DNA from: Hylemonella sp.
GTDB taxonomy: Bacteria; Pseudomonadota; Gammaproteobacteria; Burkholderiales; Burkholderiaceae_C
DNA length: 64,000 nucleotides
NCBI GenBank assembly: GCA_030680575.1
Contig: JAUXVI010000025.1
Span: forward strand, 34,069-98,068
Reading direction: 5' to 3'
Position numbers and translations under genes: made by a program
Part shown: piece by piece, positions 1-10,627 of the stretch
How positions within the stretch are numbered: position 1 is the stretch's first letter
Layout of the letters: each line of letters opens with the position of its first letter
Notes under the pieces: model-generated
Told to the model about the DNA's origin: nothing
Database searches by the model: none
Seen by the model: only the letters and a program-made list of their open reading frames with translations

Positions 1-8
1 ACCTGATC

Positions 9-662
9 TTGCGCGCCGCACGTGCGCTGCAAACGACCAGCGGCACGGCGTTGGGAGCCCACATCGGCGTGGAGAAACGCCTGCCGGCCCAGGCCGGCAT
101 GGGCGGCGGCTCGTCCGATGCGGCCTCCACCCTGCTGGCTCTCAACCAGCTGTGGCAACTGAATTTCAGCCTGCAGCAGCTCGCCGCCATTGGCCTGACG
201 CTGGGCGCCGATGTGCCCTTTTTCCTGTATGGCCGCCATGCCTGGGTCGAAGGCATCGGTGAACAGATCACGCCGCTGGACGTGCCGCGCGGCCAGGTGC
301 TGGTGGTCAAACCAGACGCCGGACTTGAAACAGGTGCAATTTTTTCCGATCCAACCTTGAAGCGCGACAGTATTGCTGCTACAATCTCAGGCTTTGCTGC
401 AGACCCGTACAGCTTCGGCCACAACGACTTGCAGCCTGTTGCCCAGAAACTTTGCCCTGGCGTGACCCAAGCCCTCGATTGGCTGGCCACGCTCGGATTG
501 CAGGGTCGGATGACAGGTTCAGGAAGCGCCGTTTTTGCATGGGCTCCGCCCTCTTTGCGTGTTCCGAAGGCGCCGGACGCGATGGAGGTCAGGTTATGCA
601 GCAACCTGGATGCTCATCCTCTTGCGGGTTGGGCGACCAGCGATAAAGTTGTCGGTCGATAG
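9..662 (+). CDS. ispE: 4-diphosphocytidyl-2-C-methyl-D-erythritol kinase, 5' end truncated by the window edge
   Basis: GHMP kinase motif PAQAGMGGGSSDAAS and C-terminal MTGSGSAVFAW; tRNA-Gln and prs downstream, as in many betaproteobacteria. Confidence 0.95.
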   Translation: MRAARALQTTSGTALGAHIGVEKRLPAQAGMGGGSSDAASTLLALNQLWQLNFSLQQLAAIGLTLGADVPFFLYGRHAWVEGIGEQITPLDVPRGQVLVVKPDAGLETGAIFSDPTLKRDSIAATISGFAADPYSFGHNDLQPVAQKLCPGVTQALDWLATLGLQGRMTGSGSAVFAWAPPSLRVPKAPDAMEVRLCSNLDAHPLAGWATSDKVVGR

Positions 663-685
663 CTGTTTCAGCTGTCAACCCGTGT

Positions 686-762
686 AGGGGAGTCGCCAAG
701 TTGGTTAAGGCACTGGATTTTGATTCCAGCATGCAAAGGTTCGAATCCTTTCTCCCCTGCCA
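686..762 (+). tRNA. tRNA-Gln (anticodon TTG), CCA encoded
   Basis: Cloverleaf: acceptor AGGGGAG/CTCCCCT, anticodon stem CTGGA..TCCAG around TTG, T-arm AAAGG-TTCGAAT-CCTTT, then GCCA. Confidence 0.95.
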
Positions 763-797
763 AATTTTTCTGGGTATTAATCGCTGGGACGTCGTTC

Positions 798-1775
798 ATG
801 CAGGTCGCTCCTTCCCCTGATTTCATGCTTTTCACCGGCAATGCCAATCCTGGTCTGGCCGCTGACATTGCCAAGTACCTCGGCATTTCGCTGGGGGCTG
901 CCACCGTGGGCCGTTTCTCTGACGGCGAAGTCACGGTCGAGCTCAACCAGAACGTGCGTGCCCGCGACGTCTTCGTGATCCAGTCGACCTGCGCGCCGAC
1001 CAACGACACGCTGATGGAGCTGCTGATCATGGTCGATGCGCTCAAGCGTGCCTCGGCCGAGCGCATCAGCGCCGTCATCCCGTATTTCGGCTATGCGCGC
1101 CAGGACCGCCGTCCGCGCTCCACCCGCGTGCCGATCACGGCCAAGGTGGTGGCCAACATGCTGCAAGCCGTGGGCGTGGCCCGCGTGCTGACCATGGACC
1201 TGCATGCCGACCAGATCCAGGGCTTCTTCGACATCCCGGTCGACAACATCTACGCTTCGCCAGTGCTGCTGAGCGACCTGCGCCAGAAGAAGTACGAAGA
1301 CCTGATCGTGGTCTCGCCCGACGTCGGCGGTGTGGTGCGCGCACGCGCGCTGGCCAAGCAGCTCGGCTGCGACCTGGCCATCATCGACAAGCGCCGCCCG
1401 AAGGCCAACGTGAGCGAAGTGATGCACGTCATCGGCGAGATCGAAGGCCGCAACTGCGTGATCATGGATGACATGATCGACACCGCCGGCACGCTGGTCA
1501 AAGCCGCCGAAGTGCTGAAGGAGCGTGGCGCCAAGAAGGTCTACGCGTACTGCACGCACCCGATCTTCTCCGGCCCGGCCATCGAGCGCATCGCCAAGGG
1601 CTCGGCCCTGGACGAAGTCGTGGTGACCAACACCATCCCGCTGAGCCCGGCTGCTGCCGGCTGCACGAAGATTCGTCAGCTCAGCGTGGCACCGCTGATC
1701 GCGGAAACGATCCACCGCATCGCCAAGGGCGAGTCGGTCATGAGTTTGTTCTCGGAACAGGAAGACCTTTTCTGA
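798..1775 (+). CDS. prs: Ribose-phosphate pyrophosphokinase
   Basis: [20 protein letters not shown].., [36 protein letters not shown]; the ORF-track start at 720 lies inside the tRNA, so ATG 798 is preferred. Confidence 0.95.
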   Translation: MQVAPSPDFMLFTGNANPGLAADIAKYLGISLGAATVGRFSDGEVTVELNQNVRARDVFVIQSTCAPTNDTLMELLIMVDALKRASAERISAVIPYFGYARQDRRPRSTRVPITAKVVANMLQAVGVARVLTMDLHADQIQGFFDIPVDNIYASPVLLSDLRQKKYEDLIVVSPDVGGVVRARALAKQLGCDLAIIDKRRPKANVSEVMHVIGEIEGRNCVIMDDMIDTAGTLVKAAEVLKERGAKKVYAYCTHPIFSGPAIERIAKGSALDEVVVTNTIPLSPAAAGCTKIRQLSVAPLIAETIHRIAKGESVMSLFSEQEDLF

Positions 1776-1872
1776 TCCAGACAAAAAGTGGACCTGCACA
1801 CCTCTGAGTCGTGCCGGGTCCTTGTTAAACCGGAGTCACACTGGTCGCGGTGGACTCCTTATGGAGTGAACT

Positions 1873-2517
1873 ATGAAATTCGTCGCTTTTGAGCGCGCCA
1901 AGCAGGGCACGGGTGCGAGCCGCCGTCTCCGCAACTCGGGTCGTACGCCCGCCATCGTCTACGGTGGCACCGGTGAGCCGCTTATGGTTGAACTCGACCA
2001 CAACGCACTGTGGCACGCCCTGAAAAAAGAAGCCTTCCACTCGTCCATCCTCGACATGGAACTGAATGGCAAGGAAAGCAAGGTTCTGCTGCGCAACGTG
2101 CAGATGCACCCGTTCAAGCAACTCGTGCTGCACATCGACTTTCAGCGCGTGGACGCCAACACCAAGCTGCACATGAAGGTGCCGTTCCACTACACCGGTG
2201 AAGAGAACTCGCCGGCCGTCAAGCTGGACCTGTGCCTGGTCAACCACGTCATCACCGAACTCGAAGTGTCCTGCCTGCCGGCCGACCTGCCCGAGTTCAT
2301 CAGCGTGGACCTGAGCGGCCTGAAGAAGGGCGAGTCCCTGCACCTGGCCGACATCACCCTGCCCAAGGGCGTGACCGCTGTCAGCCACGGCAAGGGCAAG
2401 AGCAACCCGGTCCTGGTGTCGGTGGCATCCCCGGCCGAAGAAGCTGAAGCTGCTCCGGCTGCCGCTGCTGAAGCCGCTCCGGCTGCTGAAAAGGCTGCTC
2501 CGGCCAAGAAGAAATAA
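1873..2517 (+). CDS. rplY: 50S ribosomal protein L25/general stress protein Ctc
   Basis: [32 protein letters not shown], Ala/Glu-rich C-terminal tail; between prs and pth. Confidence 0.95.
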   Translation: MKFVAFERAKQGTGASRRLRNSGRTPAIVYGGTGEPLMVELDHNALWHALKKEAFHSSILDMELNGKESKVLLRNVQMHPFKQLVLHIDFQRVDANTKLHMKVPFHYTGEENSPAVKLDLCLVNHVITELEVSCLPADLPEFISVDLSGLKKGESLHLADITLPKGVTAVSHGKGKSNPVLVSVASPAEEAEAAPAAAAEAAPAAEKAAPAKKK

Positions 2518-2542
2518 GTCCAGGCCCCGCTGCCTGAACTGC

Positions 2543-2572
2543 AACGGCCCACTTCGGTGGGCCGTTTCTTTT
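2543..2572 (+). terminator. Rho-independent terminator after rplY
   Basis: AACGGCCCAC-TTCG-GTGGGCCGTT perfect stem followed by a T-rich tract. Confidence 0.85.
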
Positions 2573-2613
2573 GGTAACTCAGGCACCCGGGTCGATGCAT
2601 TGATAATCCGCGC

Positions 2614-3249
2614 ATGATCAAACTGTTTGTCGGCCTGGGCAATCCGGGCCCTGAATACGAAGGCACCCGACACAACGCCGGCTTCTGGTGGATCGACGCC
2701 GTGGCGCGCGAACTCAAGGCCAACCTGACGATGGACAAGAGCTACCACGGCCTGGTGGCGCGCACCTCGGTCAAGGGCCAGACCGTCTGGCTGCTGGAGC
2801 CGCAGACCTTCATGAACCTGTCGGGCAAATCGGTGGCGGCGCTGGCGCGCTTCTTCAAGATCCAGCCGAACGAAATCCTGGTGGCGCACGACGAACTCGA
2901 CATCGTGCCCGGCCAGGTCAAGCTCAAGCTCGGCGGCAGCCATGCCGGCCACAACGGCCTGCGCGACATTCATGGCCAGCTCGGTACCGACGACTACTGG
3001 CGCCTGCGCATCGGCGTCGGCCACCCGGGCGTGAAATCCGAAGTGGTCAGCTGGGTGCTGAAGAAACCCTCGCCCGAGCACCGCACCGCGATCGAAGACT
3101 GCATCGCCCGCTCGCTCAAGGCGCTGCCCGATCTGCTGGCCGGCGACATGGAAAAAGCCACCATGCAGATCCACACCAGCAAGCCACCGCGGCCGAAACC
3201 GCCGCGGCCCGCCCCCACGCCAGCCCCAGCCGAAGGAGACAGCGCATGA
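2614..3249 (+). CDS. pth: Peptidyl-tRNA hydrolase
   Basis: [47 protein letters not shown]. Confidence 0.96.
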   Translation: MIKLFVGLGNPGPEYEGTRHNAGFWWIDAVARELKANLTMDKSYHGLVARTSVKGQTVWLLEPQTFMNLSGKSVAALARFFKIQPNEILVAHDELDIVPGQVKLKLGGSHAGHNGLRDIHGQLGTDDYWRLRIGVGHPGVKSEVVSWVLKKPSPEHRTAIEDCIARSLKALPDLLAGDMEKATMQIHTSKPPRPKPPRPAPTPAPAEGDSA

Positions 3250-3653
3250 TCCACGCACGTTCGTTTGCTATATTTTTTATAGCTACAGGCGCAGTATTCA
3301 CAAGCGCACAGGCCCAAAACATCTACCGCTGCGGCGACAGCTACAGCCAGTCGCCCTGCCCCGGCGGTGTGGCCATCGATGCCGGCGACAGCCGCACAAA
3401 AGGCCAGAAAGCACAAGCCGACGCTGCCACGCAGCGCGACCGGCAGACTGCCAATACCCTGGAAAAAGAACGGCTGAAGCAGGAAGCGGCGGCCAGCCCC
3501 GGCACGCCAAAGGCCGATGCGGCCAAGGCATCAACAGCCGCAACCACGCCCCACCCGAGCCGCAAGAAGAAACACAAGGAGCCCGCCTACTTCACGGCCA
3601 AGACAGCCGCCGACAAGAAGGCGGAAAAGAAGAAAAGCGCCGCTGCGCCTTAA
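3246..3653 (+). CDS. Small secreted DUF4124-like protein, Lys/Ala-rich
   Basis: ATGA overlap with the pth stop; signal peptide, then [18 protein letters not shown]. Confidence 0.7.
   Translation: MIHARSFAIFFIATGAVFTSAQAQNIYRCGDSYSQSPCPGGVAIDAGDSRTKGQKAQADAATQRDRQTANTLEKERLKQEAAASPGTPKADAAKASTAATTPHPSRKKKHKEPAYFTAKTAADKKAEKKKSAAAP
3265..3314 (+). repeat. Dispersed repeat copy 1 (inside signal-peptide coding sequence)
   Basis: TTGCTA-N8-ATAGCT-N5-CGC-N22 ending GGCC. Confidence 0.7.
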
Positions 3654-3952
3654 CCCGCCGACTTGCTGGCAGCGGTCGCCTTGGCTGCCGCCTGCGCCTG
3701 TTGCGCTTCGGCCTGCAGCCGGCGGAATTTCTGCATCAGGGTCTCGCGGTCTTCCACGAACTGGGGGTTGACCGGAATGCAGGCCACCGGGCAGACCTGC
3801 ACACACTGCGGCTCATCGAAATGGCCGACGCATTCAGTGCAGCGATTCGGATCGATCTCGTAGATTTCCTTGCCGAGGTAGATCGCCTCGTTCGGGCACT
3901 CGGGCTCGCAGACATCGCAGTTGATGCACTCGTCGGTGATCATCAGCGCCAT
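3650..3952 (-). CDS. YfhL family 4Fe-4S dicluster ferredoxin
   Basis: MALMITDECINCDVCEPECPNEAIYLG..CTECVGHFDEPQCVQVCPVACI. Confidence 0.93.
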   Translation of the reverse strand: MALMITDECINCDVCEPECPNEAIYLGKEIYEIDPNRCTECVGHFDEPQCVQVCPVACIPVNPQFVEDRETLMQKFRRLQAEAQQAQAAAKATAASKSAG

Positions 3953-4030
3953 AGGACCCCCGCCGTCTGGCCGTCAGGAATTTGCACTCGGATTCGCATG
4001 ACCCCAATTATCGGGGTTGCGGCCAAGACC

Positions 4031-4726
4031 CTACTGCGAGTCGGCCAGATCCGTGGCCGGCCGGGGCTGTGCCAGCTTGGTCTGGTCATAGACCGGCTGG
4101 GGCGGCAGGTCGGTCAGGTGCGCGGTGTCGGCCCAGTGGACGATCTCGATCGCGTCACCCTGCAAGCGCACGCGGTTGAGGCCGGCATTCGGAATCTCGC
4201 TCTGGCGCGGACCGGACAGCGACAGGCCGAGCGCGGTGCGGTAGACCATGTCGAGCACGCCGCCGTGCGTCACCACCACCAGGGTCTGCTGCGGATGGCG
4301 GCGCCCCAATGCCCGCAGGGCTGCGATGACGCGCGCATGGAACTGGCGCGTGCTCTCACCGCCCTCGAAGGCGTAGTCTTCCTCGAAACGGATCCACTGC
4401 GTCCAGGCTGCGGCGTGCTGCGCCTTGATGTCGGCCACGCGCAGGCCTTCGGCCAGACCGAAGTGCTGCTCGCGCAAGCCAGCATCCAGTTCGGGCGCCA
4501 AGGGCAGCGGCTGCAGGCGCTGCGCACCCACCGGCTCAGCCGTCTGGCGCGCACGCAGCAGGTCGCTGCTGACCAGATGCTGCACCTCCTCGGTCGCCAG
4601 CCGCGCGGCCAGGCGCTGCGCCTGCGTGTGGCCGATGGCATTGAGCGGCACATCCAGCTGCCCCTGGAAACGCAGTTCGCGGTTCCAGTCGGTCTCGCCG
4701 TGGCGAATGAGGATGAGTTCGGTCAT
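4031..4726 (-). CDS. Histidine phosphatase (phosphoglycerate mutase-like) family protein
   Basis: ELILIRHGETDWNRELRFQGQLDVPLN; VVVTHGGVLDMVYR. Confidence 0.92.
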   Translation of the reverse strand: MTELILIRHGETDWNRELRFQGQLDVPLNAIGHTQAQRLAARLATEEVQHLVSSDLLRARQTAEPVGAQRLQPLPLAPELDAGLREQHFGLAEGLRVADIKAQHAAAWTQWIRFEEDYAFEGGESTRQFHARVIAALRALGRRHPQQTLVVVTHGGVLDMVYRTALGLSLSGPRQSEIPNAGLNRVRLQGDAIEIVHWADTAHLTDLPPQPVYDQTKLAQPRPATDLADSQ

Positions 4727-7407
4727 GTGCTCATTATGTGGCGACGCCGCAGCAGTTTTTCAAGCTCCACCGCCAGCAGCACCAGCGCAGCGGCACCCAA
4801 GCACAGGCCCAGCTCCAGCGCGCTCAGCGGCTCGGTGCGGAAGATCGGGTTGAGCGCCGGTACATACAACGTGGCCAGCTGCAGCGCCAACGTCAGCAGC
4901 ACGGCCCCCAGCAGCGCCAGGTTGGAACGCAGGCCGAGCGTGAGGAGCGAGTCGCGTTCGGAGCGGATCGCCAGCACATGCGCCATTTGCGCCAGCGTGA
5001 GGGTGGTGAACACCATGCTCGGGCCATGCGGGTTGCCCTGGGCCAGGGCCCAGGCCTGCAGCCCCAGGCACAGCCCGGCCATCAAGAGGCCAACCCACAG
5101 CACGTGCTGCCACAGGCCATGGGCAAACAGGCTTTCCTGCGGCGGGCGCGGCGGGCGCTGCATGATGCCGCGCTCGGCCGGCTCGCGCGCCAGCGCCAGG
5201 CCCGGCAGGCCGTCGGTCACCAGGTTGATCCACAGGATGTGGATCGGCAGCAGCGCAATCGGCAGCCCCAGCAACGGCGCCAGGAAGATGACCCAGATCT
5301 CGCCCGAGTTGCCCGTCAGCGCATAGCGCACGAACTTGCGGATGTTGTCGTAGATGCGCCGTCCCTCGCGCACCGCGCGCACGATGGTGGCGAAGTTGTC
5401 GTCCAGCAGCACCAGGCTGGCCGCCTCGCGCGCCACGTCGGTGCCGCCGCGCCCCATGGCCACACCGATGTCGGCGCGCTTGAGCGCCGGTGCGTCGTTG
5501 ACGCCGTCGCCCGTCATGGCGACAAACTCGCCGTGCGCCTGCAGCGCCTCAACGATGCGAATCTTCTGCGCCGGGTCCACGCGCGCGTACACGCGCACGC
5601 TAGCCACGCGCTCGTGCAGCAGCGGCTCGCTCATGGTGGCGAGCTCGGCCCCAGTCAGCACCTCGACGTCATGGCCGTCGTGCACGATGCCCAGCCGGCG
5701 CGCAATCGCCAGCGCGGTGGCCGGGTGGTCACCGGTGATCATCACCGGCGTGATGCCGGCCGACAGGCAGTCGCGCACCGCTGCCTGTGCCTGCGGCCGC
5801 GGCGGATCGATCATGGCCACCAGGCCGATCAAGCTCAGGCCCTGCTCGACCGCTGCCAGTTCGCCGTCCTCGGGCAGCACGTCCAGTTCGCGTCGCGCCA
5901 GCGCCAGCACCCGCAGGCCCTGCGCGGCCAGCGCCATGGCCTGATCCAGCACCACCTGCTGCAACAAGGGCACCACGCCATCGGCCCGCCACTGCAGCGT
6001 GCACAAGGGCAGCACCGACTCCGGCGCCCCTTTGATATAGGCCACCAGGGCGCCCTGCGCGCTGCGGTGTACCGTGCTCATGCGCTTGCGCTCGGAATCA
6101 AACGGCAGTTCCTGCACCCGCGGCCACGTCTGCTCCAGTTCGGCCTTGTCCAGCCCGCCCTCCAGCGCAGTCTGCGCCAGCGCGGTTTCGGTCGGGTCGC
6201 CATGCCAAGCGTTGCCGCGGCCGTGGTGGGCATCGTTGCACAGCGCCGCCGCACGCAGGATTTCCGCCATCGCCGGGTCATGCGGCTGCCCGACATGCCA
6301 GACCCGGCCTTCCATCCACAGCTGCTCCACATGCATGCGGTTTTGCGTCAGGGTGCCGGTCTTGTCGGAACAGATGAAGGTCACCGAGCCCAGCGTCTCG
6401 ACCGAAGGCAAGCGACGAATGAGCGCGTTCTGCCGTGCCATACGCCGCGCACCCAATGCCAGCAGCACCGTCACCACCGCCGGCAAGGCCTCGGGAATGG
6501 CCGCCACCGCCAGGCTGACCGCGGTCAGCATCATGAGCACCGGGTCTTCGCCCCGCAACACGCCCACCACAAAGATCACCGCACAGATGCCCAGCACCGC
6601 CAGCGCCAGCCGGCGGCCGAAGTCGGCCAGGCGCCGCTGCAGCGGGGTCATGCGCTCGCCATCAGCTGCGTTGCCAGCCTCACCCGCCCCGCCCGTGCTG
6701 CGCCCCGTCTGCAACAAGGTGGCCACCTGCCCCAGTTCGGTCGCCATGCCAGTGGCCACCACCAGGCCACGCCCACGCCCGTGGGTGGCGGTGGTGCCCT
6801 TGAAGGCCATGTTGAGACGGTCGCCCAGCACGTGGTGCGTGCCCTGCAGCCGCGCCGTGTGTTTTTCCACCGTGACGGACTCGCCGGTCAGCGCCGATTC
6901 ATCGACCTTGAGCTGGGCGATGTCGAGCAGGCGCAGATCGGCCGGCACCTGGTTGCCAGCCTCCAGCAGCACGATGTCGCCCGGCACCAGTTCGCTGGCG
7001 GCCACCACCTGCACCTGGCCGCCGCGCAGCACCGTGGCCTGCATGGCCGCGAGCTGGCGCAAGGCCGCCATGGCGCGGTCGGCACGCCAGGCCTGCACGA
7101 AGCCGATCACCGCATTGAGCAGCACGATGACCAGAATGGCCAGCGTGTCGATCCAGTCGCCAAGGAAGCCGGAAATCAAGGCCGCGGCCACCAGCACCAG
7201 GATCATGAAGTCGCGGAACTGGTCAGCGAGCAAGGCCAGCGGCCCGCGCGTCTTCGACTGCGCCAGCACATTGGGGCCGTGGTCGGCGCGGCGCCGGCCG
7301 GCCTCGGCCTCGTGCAGGCCATGCGCCGGGTCCACGCCATGTTCGCGCACCAGGTCATGCGCGTCGCGCAAATGCCAGTCGCGGCGCGGAGACGGGCGAT
7401 CCGCCAA
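4723..7407 (-). CDS. Cation-translocating P-type ATPase
   Basis: CSDKTGTLTQNRM phosphorylation motif, LTGES, MTGDGVNDAPALK, PEALP in the transmembrane region. Confidence 0.95.
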   Translation of the reverse strand: MADRPSPRRDWHLRDAHDLVREHGVDPAHGLHEAEAGRRRADHGPNVLAQSKTRGPLALLADQFRDFMILVLVAAALISGFLGDWIDTLAILVIVLLNAVIGFVQAWRADRAMAALRQLAAMQATVLRGGQVQVVAASELVPGDIVLLEAGNQVPADLRLLDIAQLKVDESALTGESVTVEKHTARLQGTHHVLGDRLNMAFKGTTATHGRGRGLVVATGMATELGQVATLLQTGRSTGGAGEAGNAADGERMTPLQRRLADFGRRLALAVLGICAVIFVVGVLRGEDPVLMMLTAVSLAVAAIPEALPAVVTVLLALGARRMARQNALIRRLPSVETLGSVTFICSDKTGTLTQNRMHVEQLWMEGRVWHVGQPHDPAMAEILRAAALCNDAHHGRGNAWHGDPTETALAQTALEGGLDKAELEQTWPRVQELPFDSERKRMSTVHRSAQGALVAYIKGAPESVLPLCTLQWRADGVVPLLQQVVLDQAMALAAQGLRVLALARRELDVLPEDGELAAVEQGLSLIGLVAMIDPPRPQAQAAVRDCLSAGITPVMITGDHPATALAIARRLGIVHDGHDVEVLTGAELATMSEPLLHERVASVRVYARVDPAQKIRIVEALQAHGEFVAMTGDGVNDAPALKRADIGVAMGRGGTDVAREAASLVLLDDNFATIVRAVREGRRIYDNIRKFVRYALTGNSGEIWVIFLAPLLGLPIALLPIHILWINLVTDGLPGLALAREPAERGIMQRPPRPPQESLFAHGLWQHVLWVGLLMAGLCLGLQAWALAQGNPHGPSMVFTTLTLAQMAHVLAIRSERDSLLTLGLRSNLALLGAVLLTLALQLATLYVPALNPIFRTEPLSALELGLCLGAAALVLLAVELEKLLRRRHIMST

Positions 7408-7409
7408 AC

Positions 7410-7847
7410 TCAGTCCTCCTGCGGCAGCTTGACGATCATCACCGGCACACCGGCCGCATGCAGCAGCTCGTGCGACACCGAGCCCAGCAGCGCACTGCGC
7501 AGCGTGCCCTGGCCGCGCGCACCCATCACCACCAGATCGCAGCCGTAGTTTTCCAGAATGTCGACCAGCGTATGCGCCGGGTCGCCCTTGGCCACTTCGC
7601 GTTCATAGGTGATGCCGGCCTGCTGCAGCAGCGCTTCGGCCTGCATCATCGCGTGCACGCCGGCTTCGGCGCTGATGCGGTCCAGCACCTCGGCGTCGTG
7701 CGCCACCAGCATTTCGTAGAGCGAGGCCGGCTCCTGCACATTGGCCAACACCACACTGGCACGCAAGCCTTCGCGGGCCAACTGCACAACGCGGCGCACC
7801 GCCTCCAACGAAATATCAGAACCATCCACAGGCAACAGAATCTTCAT
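7410..7847 (-). CDS. Universal stress protein (UspA family)
   Basis: MKILLPVDGSDISLEAV; MGARGQGTLRSALLGSVSHELL. Confidence 0.94.
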   Translation of the reverse strand: MKILLPVDGSDISLEAVRRVVQLAREGLRASVVLANVQEPASLYEMLVAHDAEVLDRISAEAGVHAMMQAEALLQQAGITYEREVAKGDPAHTLVDILENYGCDLVVMGARGQGTLRSALLGSVSHELLHAAGVPVMIVKLPQED

Positions 7848-8434
7848 GGTGTTTTCTCCTCCATAGCACGACGAAACTCTTCAAGCCGAGCCGGGTAGTC
7901 CGCGGCATCGCCATATTCCAGAAACCGAGCGTAGCGCTCATGGGTACCGAGGATCTTGCGCGCATGCTTGATCGGGCAGAAGTACTGCTCGGTGCGCGCC
8001 ACGATCTCGGTGACATAGGCCATCAGTCCGTTGGCATAAGCGCAATAGGCGCACTGGAAGCGCTCGATGACATTCAGATAACCCAGATACTGCCGGTCGA
8101 AGACGAAGTAATCGGCGCGCCGCACCTTGGTCACGCGGTAGATCGGGAAGCAGGTGGCCTGGTAGAAGCTCACGCACAGGTCGAGCATGAGCAGCGGCAC
8201 GATCATGGCGTAGATGATCGGCAAGGTGAGCAGGTTCAACGGCCGGATCGTCAGCAGCCAATGGAAGAACCCGGTTTTCAATTGCCGGTGCGCCTGCTTC
8301 ACCGACTGCTCGAACTCGACACGCTTGCCCCTGATCGTGAAGGTCACGCGCTGCTCCTGTTCATGCAGCGCGGTGCGCAGGTCGCCCTCCAGCGCGGAGA
8401 TCTGACCGAGCAAGTCTCGGATGCGTTCGTTCAT
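7844..8434 (-). CDS. Conserved hypothetical membrane-associated protein
   Basis: Long ORF overlapping the usp start; no family recognised. Confidence 0.6.
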   Translation of the reverse strand: MNERIRDLLGQISALEGDLRTALHEQEQRVTFTIRGKRVEFEQSVKQAHRQLKTGFFHWLLTIRPLNLLTLPIIYAMIVPLLMLDLCVSFYQATCFPIYRVTKVRRADYFVFDRQYLGYLNVIERFQCAYCAYANGLMAYVTEIVARTEQYFCPIKHARKILGTHERYARFLEYGDAADYPARLEEFRRAMEEKTP

Positions 8435-8509
8435 GTCACTCCCATGCCGATCTACCGGCAGCCAAGCTGTTGTGACGCGGCAAGTCCGGCTGGGGCGGAC
8501 CTGCGGCGC

Positions 8510-9010
8510 TTATTCGCGGCCCAGGCTGCGAACTTTTTCGTGCAGACGCTGCGCCACCAACGGGTCGACGAACTTGTCGACCTCACCGCCGAGCGTCGCG
8601 ATCTCGCGCACAAAGGTGCTGGAGATGAACTGGTACTTGTCGCTCGGCGTCAGGAACACTGTCTCCACCTCCGGCATCAGGCTGCGGTTCATGCCGGCGA
8701 GCTGGAATTCGTAGTCGAAGTCGGTCACAGCGCGCAGGCCGCGGATCATGGCTTTGGCGCCACGCGCCACGACAAAGTCGCGCATCAGGCCGGAGAAACT
8801 CTCCACCGAGACCTGCGGATAGGGCTTGGCCAGCTCACGCACCATGTCCATGCGCTCCTGCAGCGTGAACAGCGTCTTCTTGTGGTGGCCAGCCGCCACC
8901 ACCACGATGATCTGGTCGAACAGTTGCGTGGCCCGGCGCACCACATCGATGTGGCCGAGGGTCATGGGATCGAAAGTGCCGGGATAAACGGCAATCACAT
9001 TGCGGGACAT
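8510..9010 (-). CDS. coaD: Pantetheine-phosphate adenylyltransferase
   Basis: MSRNVIAVYPGTFDPMTLGHIDVVRRA; MPEVETVFLTPSDKYQFISSTFVREIA; start ATG at 9010, within ORF-track 8510..9790. Confidence 0.95.
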   Translation of the reverse strand: MSRNVIAVYPGTFDPMTLGHIDVVRRATQLFDQIIVVVAAGHHKKTLFTLQERMDMVRELAKPYPQVSVESFSGLMRDFVVARGAKAMIRGLRAVTDFDYEFQLAGMNRSLMPEVETVFLTPSDKYQFISSTFVREIATLGGEVDKFVDPLVAQRLHEKVRSLGRE

Positions 9011-9130
9011 GGCGGGCTTCTCCTGCGATGCATTATGCAGTGCGAATATAACTGGGCGTGTTGTCGGCCAGCCTTCACGCCAGGGCATGGAACTTGCTGG
9101 CTGGATGACCGCACCCAATAGACTCACCCC

Positions 9131-9961
9131 ATGACCTGGCACGCCACCCTTGACCTGCGCTACACACGGCAGAACCAACGCACCGTTGCGCATCACCACC
9201 ACGAAGGGCCTTTGCGCGTGCTGCAAAGCCTGTACCCGGAAGGCGACGCGGTCTGCCACAACGTGCTGGTGCACCCGCCGGGTGGCCTGGTGGGCGGCGA
9301 CACGCTGACGATCAAGATCGAGGTGCAGCCGGAGGCACATGGCCTCGTCACCACACCGGGTGCCACCCGCTTCTACAAATCGGCCACCGAACCCGCCGTG
9401 CAAAGCGTGCACGCCCAGCTGGACCCCGGCGCGCGGCTGGAGTGGCTGCCGCTGGAAGCGCTGGCCTACAACCAGTGCCGCGCCGAGAACAAGGCCGTGT
9501 TCGAACTCGCGCCCGGCGCCGAACTGATGGGCTGGGACATCACCGCGCTGGGCCTGCCGGAAGCCGGGTTGCCGTTCGTCGAAGGCACGTTTGCGCAACA
9601 CATTGAGGTGCCCGGCGTCTGGCGCGAACAGGGCCGGATTGACGCCACCGACCTGCGGCTGCTGGACGGCCCGCTCGGCCTGGCCGGCCAGCGCTGCATG
9701 GCCACGCTGTTTTTCGTCGCCGGGTCCCCGATTGAACGCACGCGGCGTGAGCAGGCGCTGGAGGTGGTGCGCGCTGTGCTCGAGGGCCACGCGTTACATG
9801 CCACCGCCGGCGCTACCAGCCCGCACCCCCAGGTGCTGGTGCTGCGCGTGCTGGCACCGCTGGTGGAGCCAGCGCTGGAGCTGCTCAAGCAGGCGCGGGC
9901 TGAATGGCGAAGGGCGTTGTGGGAGATGGCGGCGGTGCCGCCGCGGGTGTGGGCGACCTAA
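9131..9961 (+). CDS. ureD: Urease accessory protein UreD
   Basis: ATLDLRYTRQNQRTVAHHHHEGPLRVLQSLYPEGD..HNVLVHPPGGLVGGDTL. Confidence 0.93.
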   Translation: MTWHATLDLRYTRQNQRTVAHHHHEGPLRVLQSLYPEGDAVCHNVLVHPPGGLVGGDTLTIKIEVQPEAHGLVTTPGATRFYKSATEPAVQSVHAQLDPGARLEWLPLEALAYNQCRAENKAVFELAPGAELMGWDITALGLPEAGLPFVEGTFAQHIEVPGVWREQGRIDATDLRLLDGPLGLAGQRCMATLFFVAGSPIERTRREQALEVVRAVLEGHALHATAGATSPHPQVLVLRVLAPLVEPALELLKQARAEWRRALWEMAAVPPRVWAT

Positions 9962-10149
9962 GGCAAGGCTGTACGAATCACATCATTAAAACGACCCTAC
10001 GGCTGAGGACGATCAGAAGCACCCGTGCAAACACGGTGTCGCTAAGCGGGTATAAGACTGTGTGCAGTCGAAGAACTTTGGGCTATGGATTTACTTACGC
10101 GTCTGCCTGTCAATTCTGAAAATACCAACTTGTTCGATATGGATGCGCT

Positions 10150-10386
10150 ATGAGTAAACAGACATTCGATGTCATCTGTATCGTCGTGCTGATCCTTGCG
10201 TCTTATCCATTAGTCAGCTTTGGACGCGAAGATCAGTGGTTTGGATCTGCCTGGCTGTGGTACGCCGTATACCTATTTTTTGCAAAGTTGGCGCATTTGC
10301 TGGTCTATCGACCGCTTGCTAAAAATTTTTTTCCTGAGCCTTTGGAAAAAGACGAGACCACTAAGGAAAATCTGGACAAGTCGTGA
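10150..10386 (+). CDS. Small hypothetical membrane protein (78 aa)
   Basis: Hydrophobic N-terminal half; AT-richer than the surroundings. Confidence 0.4.
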   Translation: MSKQTFDVICIVVLILASYPLVSFGREDQWFGSAWLWYAVYLFFAKLAHLLVYRPLAKNFFPEPLEKDETTKENLDKS

Positions 10387-10488
10387 ATTGTTGACTCGTT
10401 CCGGCATTGGCGGATATCTCTGAGACTCACACGTTGAGCGTCTGCTTTCTCAGCCCGCGACGTACCAATATGGGTCGCTTGCAGCCCC

Positions 10489-10608
10489 TCACGTCGTCAG
10501 CGGCTTGCAACGACTGGCCTGCGCAGGTTCACACTCTCCGGTGCAAACCGCTTTGGCATAACGGTCCAGCGCCGCGCCGTAGCGGTCTAGCACGGCATCG
10601 CCGTCAAC
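10489..10608 (-). pseudogene. Truncated remnant of the RYG/Cys-repeat protein encoded at 13771..14133
   Basis: DAVLDRYGAALDRYAKAVCTGECEPAQASRCKPLTT matches the C-terminus of the downstream protein; N-terminal repeats are missing. Confidence 0.65.
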
Positions 10609-10627
10609 CCTTGCCCATGCTTGCGTA

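Noticed and set aside
777-1799. 340-aa minus-strand ORF opposite prs
   Set aside because: Antisense to a clear prs gene; His/Asp/Arg-rich translation typical of high-GC shadow frames
4738-7548. 936-aa plus-strand ORF opposite the P-type ATPase
   Set aside because: Low-complexity Gln/Arg/His translation with no recognisable domain; ATPase motifs lie on the other strand
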